Shown: one piece after another, positions 34,396 to 44,810 of the stretch
Position numbering within the stretch: the first letter of the stretch is position 1
Layout of the letters: every line of letters starts with the position of its first letter
Source of the DNA: Limnanthes douglasii subsp. nivea
Lineage: Eukaryota; Streptophyta; Magnoliopsida; Brassicales; Limnanthaceae
Assembly (NCBI GenBank): GCA_036936605.1
Contig: JAUPFV010000004.1
Location: forward strand, 94,328,334 to 94,392,333
Direction of reading: 5' to 3'
Length of the DNA: 64,000 bases
Notes under the pieces: model-generated
The model's database searches: none
Seen by the model: only the letters and a program-made list of their open reading frames with translations
What the model was told of the DNA's origin: nothing
Program-made: the position numbers and the translations under genes

Positions 34396-35443
34396 TGTAC
34401 GATGTAGTATCGTGATTGTGAACGCCGTATTCGACTTCTAAACCCCACAAATAATCACCCATCTGCTTTCCTTTAAGGGTAAAAGGGCATCCGTATTTTT
34501 TCGTGCCGGTAGACTTCCTCTTTAGATGCTTCAGATCTACCAATTTTGTGTAAACTCCAGATCTTTCACACACAAACTCAATTCTCAGATTTTTTCGATC
34601 AAGTCTATCGCATCGTCGTAATATTTACCACAAATCCATTATATGTTGCGGTTTGCTTAACCCATTCAATCAACTCCACTTGAGAGTATTGAGATTTGGT
34701 GTCGAACAAGTGGTTATAATCGACCGAGCAAGGCACCGACATTTCGTCTTCCTTCACCATGCACGAACTATACAAATCATCTTTTAACTCATCCTCCTTT
34801 AATTCTTCATTCTTTAACTCTTCAGCCTTTAACTCTTCATCCTACATAAAAAAAAACTGTAAATTATGTTAGCTTAACATAAAACAAAATTGTCGACTCA
34901 CTCCGTCGGTTGAAAAAACTTTAACCGTCGGGTTCTCAACCGTCGGGGAAGTTGTCAACCGCCGGTTGATAATAGTCCAACTGGCGGTTATGCCCTATCC
35001 ACCCGACGATTGAATATAGTTACATCGGCGGTTGAAAATACTAGAACCGTCGGGGACATTGTCAACCGTCGGATGAAAATAGAACAGCCGGCGGGGGTGG
35101 AACACACCTTACTACTATATGTATGAATAAAATGAAGGGGTATCAACCGTCGGTATAGAAGTTCAACATCGGCGGTTAACTTCAATTTGAACCAGCGAGT
35201 GAGAGTCGATTACATCGCCGGTTGGACATGACCACCCCCAGCGGTGGACCTTCATCAAATAATATGAATGTTCTTCTTCCCCGCCGGTTGATGGGACTTC
35301 CACCGGCGGGGTAGTTCGAGTCCAACTTTCTAAAATTAGAACAGCTTTAAAAAAAAGGAAACGTTTTTCGAAAGATTGGTTAGAACAACTACCATGTTTA
35401 CAGTTCCATGCTCCTCAGCAAGTTTCTCACGCTCTGAATCCAT
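34396..35443 (-). pseudogene. FAR1/MULE-type transposase gene, 5' part (two exons)
   Basis: Exon 1 (35393-35443) starts at ATG 35443 and encodes MDSEREKLAEEHGTVNM. A 551-bp intron (34842-35392) with donor GTAGTT and acceptor TTATGTAG follows, phase 0. Exon 2 begins with a Glu/Lys/Leu-rich repeat (DEELKAEELKNEELKEDELK), then LFDTKSQYSQVELIEWVKQT. After a one-base frameshift near 34600 come CERSGVYTKLVDLK, GTKKYGCPFTLKGKQM and VEYGVHNHDTTSY. The spaced Cys, Cys, His-N-His pattern is the FAR1/MULE N-terminal WRKY-GCM1-like zinc-binding domain, which binds terminal inverted repeats in Mutator-like transposases or promoters in FAR1/FHY3 proteins. The catalytic domain is missing: the gene is cut by the copia remnant at about 34395. 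A MULE is more likely than a host FAR1 gene in this setting. Confidence 0.75.
34895..35320. repeat. Array of about 17 CCGNCGG-type motifs in the MULE-like intron
   Basis: Short GC-rich motifs around CAACCGCCGGTTG and half-site variants (CCGTCGG, GGCGGTTGA) recur about every 20-35 bp in both orientations within an otherwise AT-rich region. The full site is a palindrome. The array lies wholly inside the predicted intron of the MULE-like gene, close to its 5' end. Confidence 0.75.
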
Positions 35444-36585
35444 TCTTCAATGATTTGGATTTTGTTAAAAAAAAATTGTTGATTTATGGAGGTTTGGGAG
35501 TTTATGGATTTTATTTGTGATTTTTAGAGTTTTTGAATTTTTTAGAGTTTTTGAATTTTTTGTTAAGTGTTGAGTATAAGAGGGTTGTTGGGAGAAGTAA
35601 TTTTGTGTTTCTTCTATATTCGGTTAACTATAACCACAATTCACTGCAAGACAAAATTTAAGATTTTTGGTCAAAAGACAAAATCGTCTTTTAACTATTT
35701 ATTAAAAAGATTCTCCACAACTTGGAAATGGTTAACAAAATTTGAACTTCAATTTAACCAAATCCGAAAAAAAAAATAGCATGATCCATCGTAAAGCTGC
35801 CGTATCGCAGCCTGTTTGTCATTCTATGTGCTATAAGGTCTAAAGCTATGGTTCAGTCGACATCCAAAAATCATAATTCAAATGAGACATCTAGATATTA
35901 TCCAGTAACATAGTGTTTGTAGTTTGTGGAAAAAGAGACAAGAAGCGGGACATATGGGTTTGTCTGTTTCCTGGACTCCTTGGAAATAGTTATTACTATT
36001 AGCATCACTCTCCGGTCTCCATCCATTGTTTTGTTTTTACCTATTGTTTTGTTTTTACCTAAATTTGTCTTCTTATTAATATGGCTTCTTCACATGGAAT
36101 CTTTACTCTTTGTATATTTTTTTAGTGAAAATAATACATCTCTCCTGTGACTAAATTTGGTTTTATTAACCTGGTAATTTTTCTGTCGCACAATAAAAAC
36201 TAGAAACTATGATTTTATATTGGTAATATTTATATATAATTTATTGCTTGTTTTTTAAATTATAGAAAAATTGTAAGTTGGTTGTTCAGCTAAAAAAGTA
36301 TTAATTACAAAAAGAGTTTAAATAATCAAAGAATATGATATTACAAAATTTAAATGGTCCAAAATTGTAAAAACACAACGCATGAAGAGTCGGGTATTTT
36401 GTAAGTAGTTACTTGAGAGAACTACATAATATAAAGACATTTCACTTATATTTAATATAATTTATGTGAAAATTGGTTTCATATGTAAAATTTGGACAAT
36501 TTTGCGTATAGTGGGTAAAAATTTATCCATTTGCCATGAATAATCATTTGATATTGTATTTAATTTTGATACTATTAATGTCAAA

Positions 36586-36646
<61 letters not shown>

Positions 36647-36829
36647 ATGGTTTTGTATTATTTATTATTTATTTTTATATAAATTTTAAAGTTTTATTCA
36701 GTTGAGTTTTATCTTCATTTTTATTTGAGATAAACGTGACGGAATTTTGCACATTAGCAATTACAACTATTTTTGTATGGGTGTATATTATAATACATCA
36801 TATTTTTTTACATTTTTTTAAAATATTAG
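35444..36829. other. AT-rich spacer
   Basis: Lies between two divergently oriented pseudogenes. It includes an (AT)n microsatellite (36591-36641) and no recognised coding sequence. Confidence 0.5.
36591..36641. repeat. (AT)n microsatellite
   Basis: About 25 uninterrupted AT units. Confidence 0.95.
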
Positions 36830-38392
36830 ATGGAACTTGATGGTGCTGAAGATACACCTATGATAGAGGACGACACATGTTGCAATGTCAATCCTCGCAC
36901 TTTTGATTTGTATTCCACGTTCAGTGTCTACAAACAAAACAAGTCGTATAACATCTTCAACAATAATGTAAGTTTTTTAAAATCATGTGTTTGAATAAAA
37001 TTAAATAATTATGTTGTTAATTTGTTTGTATATGTTTATAGACTAGAGTGTCGTTACGATGTTACGCCACGTAAGATATTCGTCGCCTGTGGGATCTCAT
37101 TCGTCAGAGCCGAGTTTATAAAAACGTGTTTTTGTTCTCTTGTAGACTGTCTCTCATGTTGGTATACCAACATTCACTTACTTAAACCATTCTTGGAGTG
37201 CTCGCATACATAAACCAATTTATTCCATTTCTCTTTTGGTGCAGTGATACTAGACGGCGTCTACATCATCATTAGTCTTCCCGTCACATGTGATAATTTG
37301 ATCTAGTTGAGTTTTCTAGTGAGGCTAAAATAAATGAAACACTTGGCCAAATTTTTGGTGTGAATCATGTTTGCCTTACTAATAAAGTGGGGGCAAACCA
37401 TAGTAAAAGTGGTAAAAATATTCGTCTTCAATGGTTGCGTGAGACTTATAGGACTAGGTTTTATTACGATGATCAAGACACTCCGTAGATGGTTCATCAT
37501 GCCACTCAGGGTTATTCTTTACATATGTCTGGTGTTACATTTTGGCGAACAAGACTGTGAACATTATTTCCCTTGACTATCTATAGTTTATTGACAATTA
37601 TACTACCTCAAGTAGGTTTAAATGGGATCATATGGTATTAGCCCAGTTATACCATACACATAGTAAGAGTTATGCACATGTCACATCGGATTTTACCAGT
37701 TTCCTCGCATTGTTAGAGACATGGATTTATGATCACTTCCTGAGTTATCGATCGAATCCACATACTCGAGATGATATTTGTCACACTATATATATGTGGA
37801 GAGGAAGATACAAGTTATATTTATTACTTGTATATTTTTTTACTTTATCATAAGTTTATTTCAATATAACTTTAATTTATCCTAACATTATTTTATTTTG
37901 TAAACCGTATTCATGCTATTTACATATTTACGTGACGTTAAACCATTCTATGAGGTTGTTTGGATAGATTCTACATTTAAGTCTTGGAATACTGTTGGGA
38001 CTTATTATCCCCTTTACGTCTCTCGGTAGTTGGAGCGCGTTCAACAAGTATTTGGGTCATTAAAACTAGCTATGGTAATTTGAGGTAGAGGTAGACGTGT
38101 GAACACTTGTTTGATTTGGAATGCTTCTATGTGGAATACATGGAAATAACATAGTCTTGAACCCACGTTATAAGGTCTTACTTACGAGCCCGACCATTAT
38201 GGTATAGGGGTGATGTACCCTAATTGGGTAAGGTCAAACTTATAGTACGTATTGATCGACCAACAGTCTGTTGGAACCGATACATATGTTAGGGTGAACC
38301 CCTCTGTGAACACTTATTGGGTCCGCTTAGATGAATTTTTGGATCGGATACTTGAGATGGAGGGGATAGATGATGACATGAATACTAAATAA
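36830..38392 (+). pseudogene. Plant mobile domain (PMD) protein remnant
   Basis: Starts at ATG 36830 (MELDGAEDTPMIEDD...FDLYSTFSVY). A likely intron, 36968-37041, has GTAAGT and TTATAG ends. Exon 2 in broken frames keeps LLKPFLECSHT, then HFSFGAVILDGVYIIISLPV, IRLQWLRETYRTRFYYDD, GYSLHMSGVTFW, KWDHMVLAQLYHTHSKSYAH and FTSFLALLETWIYDHF. Further on are GRVNTCLIWNAS-like and VNTYWVRLDEFLDRILEME segments, ending at TAA 38390-38392. Spacing of the LRxTW, GGxxF, SW/KWxxxxLAxLY and LLxxW blocks matches the PMD fold of MAIN/MAIL1/PP7-long-form proteins and the many PMDs carried by plant transposons. A domesticated host copy is less likely given many stops. Family assignment is by pattern. Confidence 0.65.
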
Positions 38393-38450
38393 AGATATGA
38401 TTGTTTACATGAGTGTTTTTGTCTTGTGCACCACTATGGAAAATATTAGT

Positions 38451-38948
38451 ATTGAATTTTGACTTATTATTTACTTTAAAAAGAACAAAAAAATCACATG
38501 TATCAAAAAAGTTATACGATAAAAAAATTAAAATAGAGCGAAACCAATAAAAATATAAAAACAGATCTTTCAAAAATCCTGAAACGTAACATATGGTTTA
38601 TAGAGAAATACTTTATGAGACTACTTAAATGAACCTATTTCTTTGGTCCAAGGAAAGAACCTAAAATTACCTCCATTTGGATCTCACTTCCTAACCTTCA
38701 TGAGTTCTTATATGATGAAGAAGTTTTTATCAGTATTGCTAAATTGCTAGGCAATCCTCTTAAAATTTGGGTTCTTTCAAAACACAAAACCAAACATAAT
38801 ACTTGTAAATATGGATTAAGTTAGATATTTCATGAGATTTAATTTTAAAAATATGGATTGGTTTTGACGCTCATCAAGATCAACAATTTGAAGATGCCTT
38901 TTGGCAACAGATATTATATGGGAAGATTCTCCACTGATACTTAACATG
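38451..38948 (+). pseudogene. LINE 5' fragment with ORF1 domain (3'-truncated copy)
   Basis: About 500 bp nearly parallel to 52373-52870, same orientation. It encodes VWISLPN-type sequence (SIWISLPNLHEFLYDEEV, IAKLLGNPLKIWVLSKHK), the LINE ORF1/DUF4283-like RNA-binding region, then DFWQQILYGK-like sequence in a shifted frame. Similarity begins at ATTGAATTTTGACTT in both copies and ends at CTTAACATG here, where copy 2 continues into its zinc knuckle. Losing the 3' part is unusual for a LINE and implies a later deletion or replacement. Confidence 0.75.
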
Positions 38949-40985
38949 ATTATCGTGATCGCTTTAATGATCTTGTTACGTACGACTGTAATGAGCACGT
39001 TAAATTCACTTTTATTTTTATGACTCTAATTGTAACTTATGTTAACTTAATTTTATTTAGTAGTGTTATAAATTTTATTGAACTCTACTCATTACATATA
39101 TTGCTAAATTATTGTGCTAGATCTAATATGGATTGCTTAATATCGTGATTGATCTATATGGATTTCTTAATCTCGCGATTGATATATACGGTGTCCACAA
39201 CTTACACCTGTCTAATTTGGGTAGGTGTATTTGGATCATATTGCCTTCATTATGATGATAGTTATAGTAATAATGAACAAGTACTCATCACGTGGGTTTA
39301 TCCTGACATGTCTCATGGGTTTTATTAGTCTTATCTAATATGTGTCCCAAACTAATTGGATAAATCTACAACTAACATGTATTGAATTTTGATAGGTCTA
39401 TTTGGATTACGCTATTCTCTCGTAAGACTCAATAAATAGACATTTCACTCTTGTAAAAACTTAACCTTGAAAACTCATACCCTAAAAAATAAAGATTTAT
39501 GTTGTAGTGAGTGTGAGACCATTCTTTCAACATGTTGCACTAAATGCACCACATATTGATCGAGTGTCACACTTCCAATGCGACTTGTCTACTATATTAT
39601 ACAAAATATATGGTAAATATGTTTTTTAGCATGTCGTGGACGCTTTCCCACGAATAAATACATAAATATTAGATGGACTAAACTTAAAATTTACACAATA
39701 CATAAATGAGTCGCAGATAAATTATTAATATCTGAACCATAAGCATATAAGTTAACATGTCGTACGAACGAAACTTAAACAAGTTACACGTGGAAAATAT
39801 CCACATAATTATATCTTAATCAAATGCCTTTCTTTAAATCGATAAAGTGCACTAGATGCGCGGCAAGCTTAAAATTGGTTAATCTTTGGTTAAGCGGAAT
39901 TGTCCATGCAATTTATTCTTTGGAGTTAAGCGGGTAGCATACCAGGTAACCTATAGAAATTAAATTGTAGACAACTTAGCGTAACATAACATATTGTACC
40001 ATAACATAACATAAAATAAGTTTATTGATATACTTACGTGAATAAAGTCGTTATCATGTATTAAACCAATCCTGGATTTTTTATAAGACTCAATCAAGGC
40101 GGGCAACCGTGTAAGGGTATAATATAAAATAATTGTTGAAAGAAATATGATATACAACATTTTGATATCAAGTGGCTATCACTAAACCGATGTTAAATAA
40201 TATCATCAAATAACAATTAGCACATTGGTATACTTTAAACCACTTTAACCTATGAAGTGTGTAGTCTACACTTTCTGCACAACCATACACTATCATCTAA
40301 AAATCCTGGTGCTCGTTCAATTCAGACATCAAATCATGTCTCACATATTCTTAATATTCCTTTGAATCATAAATCACTATATATATGATCTAATAATCGC
40401 ACTAACTCTCTTGAGCAACGTACCATGATAGTAATATAATCATGTAAATATTTTGGAAAACATCTCTCGTTAAATTTGATCGATGGTCTTAATTGATTAT
40501 TTGGTCGAGTAACTTTACAATGTGTTCTCACAAATAACCAAACATAAATGATGTTGCAAGCCTGAAATATGTACGGTCATATATTATAGCAAGTAGTGGC
40601 ACCACCAATGTTGGCACTTGACATTGTTGTACATTGTATTGCCCTGCTCATTTTTCAAGCATGCTCTAGATCAAAGGTATCTTGATCAATGTTTGAGAAT
40701 TCTTTATTGATATCATATTTTTTAGCATATTAGTGAATCAGTTTCTTTCATAATCACAAGGTATCTTCAAAATATTTGGCTACAAGTCTTTGCACCTAAG
40801 TTTAGTAGGTAATGATCATACACTTTCAGTTTCATCAATTACTTCTCAACAAGTCTCTATAAAGATATTTATTTTAGGTTCTATTTTTTGGACGCCTTTG
40901 CACTTAAGTCTTGGCTGAGTAATTTTCCACTTAGAGTCTATCCAACCCTTAAGTCTTGGCTGGACTTGTATCAGTCACTTTTATC
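38949..40985. other. AT-rich spacer with decayed unknown sequence
   Basis: Mostly non-coding. A small local duplication built on ATATGGATTKCTTAATMTCG occurs near 39126-39182. A frame on the - strand (39960-40160) ends in IGLIHDNDFIH directly before GTAAGT and could be an exon remnant. A second decayed frame lies at 40250-40513. No family is recognised. Confidence 0.4.
40250..40513 (-). pseudogene. Unrecognised decayed coding segment
   Basis: One frame of 88 codons is open on the - strand apart from three TGA codons. It includes SIKFNERCFPKYLHDYITIM, RCSRELVRLLDHIYSDL and FLDDSVWLCRKCRLHTS. Composition and the Cys pair look protein-like, and all three stops could come from CGA or TGG by single transitions. 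I do not recognise the family, and it could be chance. Confidence 0.3.
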
Positions 40986-40990
40986 ATATA
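40986..40990. repeat. Target-site duplication ATATA (left) of element B
   Basis: ATATA left of the LTR against ATACA at 51212-51216: four of five bases match. Confidence 0.6.
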
Positions 40991-41286
40991 TGATGATGAT
41001 TATTTTGGACTGAGGGTTATTTTGTCAAATATTTTGGGGAATTTTAAGGGTATTAAATATTTAGGTGTTTTATAGTGAGAGATTTGAGTTACCTGGTTGT
41101 ATTAAATGTTGATCATTAATGAAAGTGGTTGGGTATTTATACCCTTAATTATGGACCTATGGGATTTCGGGTCAAATTATGAAATCGGGTCGAGTTCAAA
41201 GACCCATTAGTTTATTAAGCGGATTAGCAATTAGCTTAGTCAAAAGGTGTTTAGTGTTTTAATACTTTTGTCATGTCTGGATACTT
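40991..41286 (-). repeat. 3' LTR of element B, truncated
   Basis: Aligns with 50834-51129 of the 5' LTR, then stops after CTGGATACTT. The last 80-odd bases of the full LTR are missing. TATA box palindrome GGGTATTTATACCC at 41131-41144. By eye there are about twenty differences from the other LTR, mostly transitions. Confidence 0.88.
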
Positions 41287-41304
41287 TTGTCCCATGGCAG
41301 TTTT

Positions 41305-44272
41305 ATGTTCACAGCGAGAAACGCTCTCGTGAAAGGTGGTTGGCTAAATCTTTCCGAATTAGAAAAGGCGCAAAAAGTCGAACGTGAGAGGCGTATCGCT
41401 GCTGGTCTTCCAGTCTCTCCAAGCAGCAAATCTGATTTACCACTCTTAGATGCTGATCAGGGATCATCCTCTGCTAAGAACACCAAGCCTAGGCGTTTAT
41501 TCCAACCAAAACTATCGCCAATCCCTTCAGGCTCCTCGGTTCAGGAGTCGCAGCCTTCTATTGTGCAAGAGAAAGCAGTATCGAGTGCAAAAAAGCCCTC
41601 TATGTTCATTGATATGGGGTCAGATATCGAGAAATCTCTAGAAAAAACTAACCCTCGCCGGACAATGCACTTGATAAAAGGCCTAGGAACCGGTTCTCAA
41701 CCCAAGTCTTCCAAAACAGGGCCCTCCAAATCTGGAGCCAAAGATAAAGCCTCCGGATCAGAAGCATCTATTAGAGCCCCAAGAGAGAAACCCTCCGGAT
41801 CCGAGGCCACCAAAATCAGTTCCCAAACCAAGTCCTCCGGAGCTGAGCCCCAACCAGACACCAGACCCTTAAGAGAGACCGACGCTCAATCGTCCGGACA
41901 TCCTGTTGAGCCACAAACCAGCACCCTTCGATCCATAATGACTGACAAACCTTCCATAATAATGGAAGAGGTGCTGGAGGACAGTGTTGAAGAGGCTCCA
42001 TTCGAAACCGAAGCTTCCGGGAAAACTGGGGATGTTGCCTCCAATAAAAAGGGTAAAGGTAAGGAGAAAGTCTGTATGACCCATCCGGATCTGCCGGAGA
42101 GTCTGGAAGGTAAAGTGGGACCTTGCTTTTACAAGGTCAAGGTGAAGTATCTGCTGGTTATGCAGAATATTAAGTACGTCTATACTCATACTGCTGAGTT
42201 AGGCTGGATCCGAACAAAGTGGGGGATTCCTGAGTTAGTCAAGGTGAGGATACTAGTCACACCAGAGACTCTGATGGACTGCAAGCTCAACGAGATCGCC
42301 ATCTATACTGAGTTGTTCAACTGGGGGCTCAAATTCCCCTTGGATCCAGAAATTGTCAGGTATTTTCACCTGATAGAACTCTGCCCAAGCCAGCTGAGTC
42401 CCAATGCTTGGTATACTCTCCTCGCCTGTATTATGGCGTCAAGGCTGTCCGAGATTCCTCTCCCAATGGAGCAGTTTGCTGCAGTGGCCAGCCTTTGTAA
42501 GAACCACCATATCTCATTCTACTATTATAATATGGGCGACAATTTCAAAATGGTGGATGACCTGCTTGAGTTAGAGAAAAACTAGAAGACCCAGTTTCTA
42601 TTCATCAGCAGGACGTGGGAGAATGAGAGGAAAATCAAGGCTGGTGTCAATCCCAGTATGCTCACCAGTAGATGGAAAAGCTCATGTAAGTATTTTACTA
42701 TGTTTATCTTCCTTATTTTGTAAAAACTTGTTTCTAAATTACTTATCTTTTTTTGGGTTAGTGTTGCCGGAGGAGTTCTCCGATTATGTGGAGGAGGGAC
42801 AGACCACATGTGCCAATTTAAACGCTCGGGTTGCCGAGCATTAGGGGAATACTTTCCACAACTACTTCACCTCAGGAAACTTGGTGAGGTCCCACCTCTG
42901 GAACACAACGTGCCAGAGAGATCTTACTTGGGAGGAGCTGACTACACCACCCCTCCGGCCATTATTCTCAAGATAACAGAGGAGAAAGATGGCAAACTGG
43001 CCTTTCCCTCCAGAGCCAAGGCCCCAAGCAAAATGAAAAGGAAGAAGGGCAAGAAAAAGAAGGCTGCAACAGAGGTTGTTCAAGGTGCTGCAGAAGAGAT
43101 CGCTCTGGAGAACCAAGGAGCGCAGGCCTAAGGGGGGGATTGATGCTACTCTACTTAAAGTATTTGAAGATGAGAGCATTAGGGAGGCAGGTGGACCTCA
43201 AGATCCTCCAAAACCTCCTAGGAAGGACCGAAAACGGGGAGCAAGTAGTGAAGAGAGGACTGCCAAGAAGAAGAAAGTCTCCCTGGCGGATGAAGTTGTC
43301 CTCCGGCCTTCGGAGTCTCTACCTCCAGCCGACCCAACAGACCCCACCCTGGCAGAGCAAATCCTAAGTGATCTACATGCCGGAGAGTGTACCGGAGGGG
43401 ATTCGGAAGGAGTAGACATCAGTGGCCTCCAAAATATTGGCCTTTATTTTGGAGAGTTTGAAAAAGATGACTTCGTTGGTCCTTACCTTCCCCCAAGCTA
43501 CTCTAACATGGTGACCTTTAATGGAAAGTCTTTCACTATTTCAGGGGAAAATGATACGGTGACCCACCCTCTGTTGGGCCATATTCATCCAGTGCTCAAC
43601 TTGGAGAGGCAAGTAAAAAGTCAGTCTGCCCTCATCAATACCCTGAATACAGATAAGGATAGTTTATCCACTGACCTTCTTAATTCCAACCAAAGTATTG
43701 AGGCATTGAAGAAAGAGCTCGAGGAGTTAAAGAAAGGGAAAGAAGATCTGGCAACCAAGCTGGTCACTTCGCAGAAGGCTAACACAGAGCTTCAAACTAA
43801 GTGCTCTGGCTTGGAGAAAGATCTCTCCACTTTGAAGGAAGAGGTGGAGACTAAGGACAATGTTATCCAAAACCTGTCTGGTGACAAGACTTCTCTTGAA
43901 GAAACTGTGTCCAAGATTACAAAGGAGAAGGAAAATTTGGTGAAAGAGCAGGAAAAGACGATCCAGGCCAAGATTGATGCGTACACCAACGATGTGATAT
44001 ATTCCGTAGAAAAGAGGTATGCCGAAGTTAAATCTGACATGGTCTTGCTTTTTCATCAAACATTTCCGAAGAGAACGCTCGGTACCATGTGGCAGTATGT
44101 TGAATATGAAGATATCCCATTCCATACGATGGTGGACGGTGATAAGAAGAACTATTCTAGTTGTCTTGACGACACTACCGATAAGGAAGAAGGAACCAAA
44201 GAGAGTTCCAGTGACGAACCCAAATATTCGAAGAAGAAAAAAGATGATGCAGGAACATCCAAGGGAAACTAG
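41305..44272 (+). pseudogene. Antisense ORF (aORF) of element B
   Basis: Best-preserved aORF. ATG 41305 (MFTARNALVKGGWLNLSELE) is preferred because A and D also start MF; the frame also runs a few codons upstream into deletion-junction sequence. Order: basic N-terminus; Ser/Thr/Pro/Lys-rich stretch with repeated KASGSEA and PSGSEA-like blocks (41400-42050); globular domain (about 42070-42585) with YTELFNWGLKFPLDPEIV and SQLSPNAWYTLLACIM; TAG at 42583; QFLFISRTWENERKIKAGVN; intron (42686-42761); EEFSDYVEEGQTTC; a TAG for Trp at 42842; TSGNLVRSHLWNTT; Lys-rich linker; a one-base insertion near 43130; coiled coil (about 43600-44000, heptad Leu); and a tail with FPKRTLGTMWQYVEYED then acidic Ser-rich sequence. 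It resembles Pfam Transposase_28 by pattern. Cellular role is unknown. Confidence 0.85.
42686..42761 (+). other. Predicted intron in element B aORF
   Basis: Donor GTAAGT, U-rich body, acceptor TTGGGTTAG, 76 bp, phase 1. Since 76 is not a multiple of three, removing it is needed to join the upstream frame (ending SRWKSS) to the downstream frame (LPEEFSDYVEEG). Same site and phase as A, C and D. Confidence 0.85.
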
Positions 44273-44320
44273 CCCTGAAGTTTTAACTATTTTCTGTTTT
44301 TTCTTATCCTTATAATATAC

Positions 44321-44422
44321 TAAAGTCCTTGGATGGCCAAGAAATTTTTGTAACTGTGTCCGGTTTGAATACGGTCAAGCCTTTCCTTTTAAACTTAAAG
44401 TCCTTGGATGGCCAAGGCATAT
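44321..44422 (+). repeat. Duplicated hairpin motif downstream of element B aORF
   Basis: TAAAGTCCTTGGATGGCCAA occurs at 44321-44340 and 44397-44416; CCTTGG and CCAAGG form the hairpin arms. The first copy lies about 50 bp after the aORF stop. Same arrangement as 24235-24328 in A. Confidence 0.72.
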
Positions 44423-44715
44423 TTTATGTTTTAATATCATCATCTGGTTTTAGCCGGATAGTTTTACTTTGCTAAATTCTTGCTTTGTTTCATACTAGCT
44501 CAATCTTAATGGCTGATGTTTAAATATTCCATGTTTATTTTACAAGTGTTTTAATATGAGAGTGTTTAAATTCTCCGATGACAAATGTTAAATGGTTATC
44601 ATTCCACTAGATCAATCCGATCTGCCAAAGATCCTTATAGATCTTAAAGAAACTTGTAAATCAAACCACTCCAAATATTTTAAGAAGGCATCAATTTTAT
44701 TAAAAGAAACTTGGA

Positions 44716-44766
44716 CACCTCATTAAAACCTCCCCGCGCCACCAGGGTAGGAAAGAGTATGCCCCC
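44716..44766 (-). promoter_or_regulatory. Conserved post-pol motif, element B copy
   Basis: On the - strand GGGGGCATACTCTTTCCTAC, then CCTGGTGGCGCGG, then GGAGGTTTTAATGAGGTG; almost identical to element A. Confidence 0.68.
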
Positions 44767-44810
44767 TTATATTTACATGGACTTTAAACAAGTAAATATT
44801 TACATAACTT

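Larger units (their letters stand above)
44273..44810. other. Element B spacer between aORF and pol
   Basis: Same layout as in A: hairpin-prone duplicate (44321-44422), an AATATTTTAAGAAGGCA block (about 44674-44690) and the shared motif (44716-44766). Confidence 0.65.

Noticed and set aside
34376..35443. Host FAR1/FHY3 regulatory gene
   Set aside because: Frameshifted, lacks the catalytic and SWIM parts and is embedded in transposon debris; a MULE remnant is simpler, though a host origin is not excluded.
39840..40160. A two-exon gene with GTAAGT and TATAG borders on the - strand
   Set aside because: The borders look plausible but the coding on either side is very short and matches no family; left as part of the spacer description.
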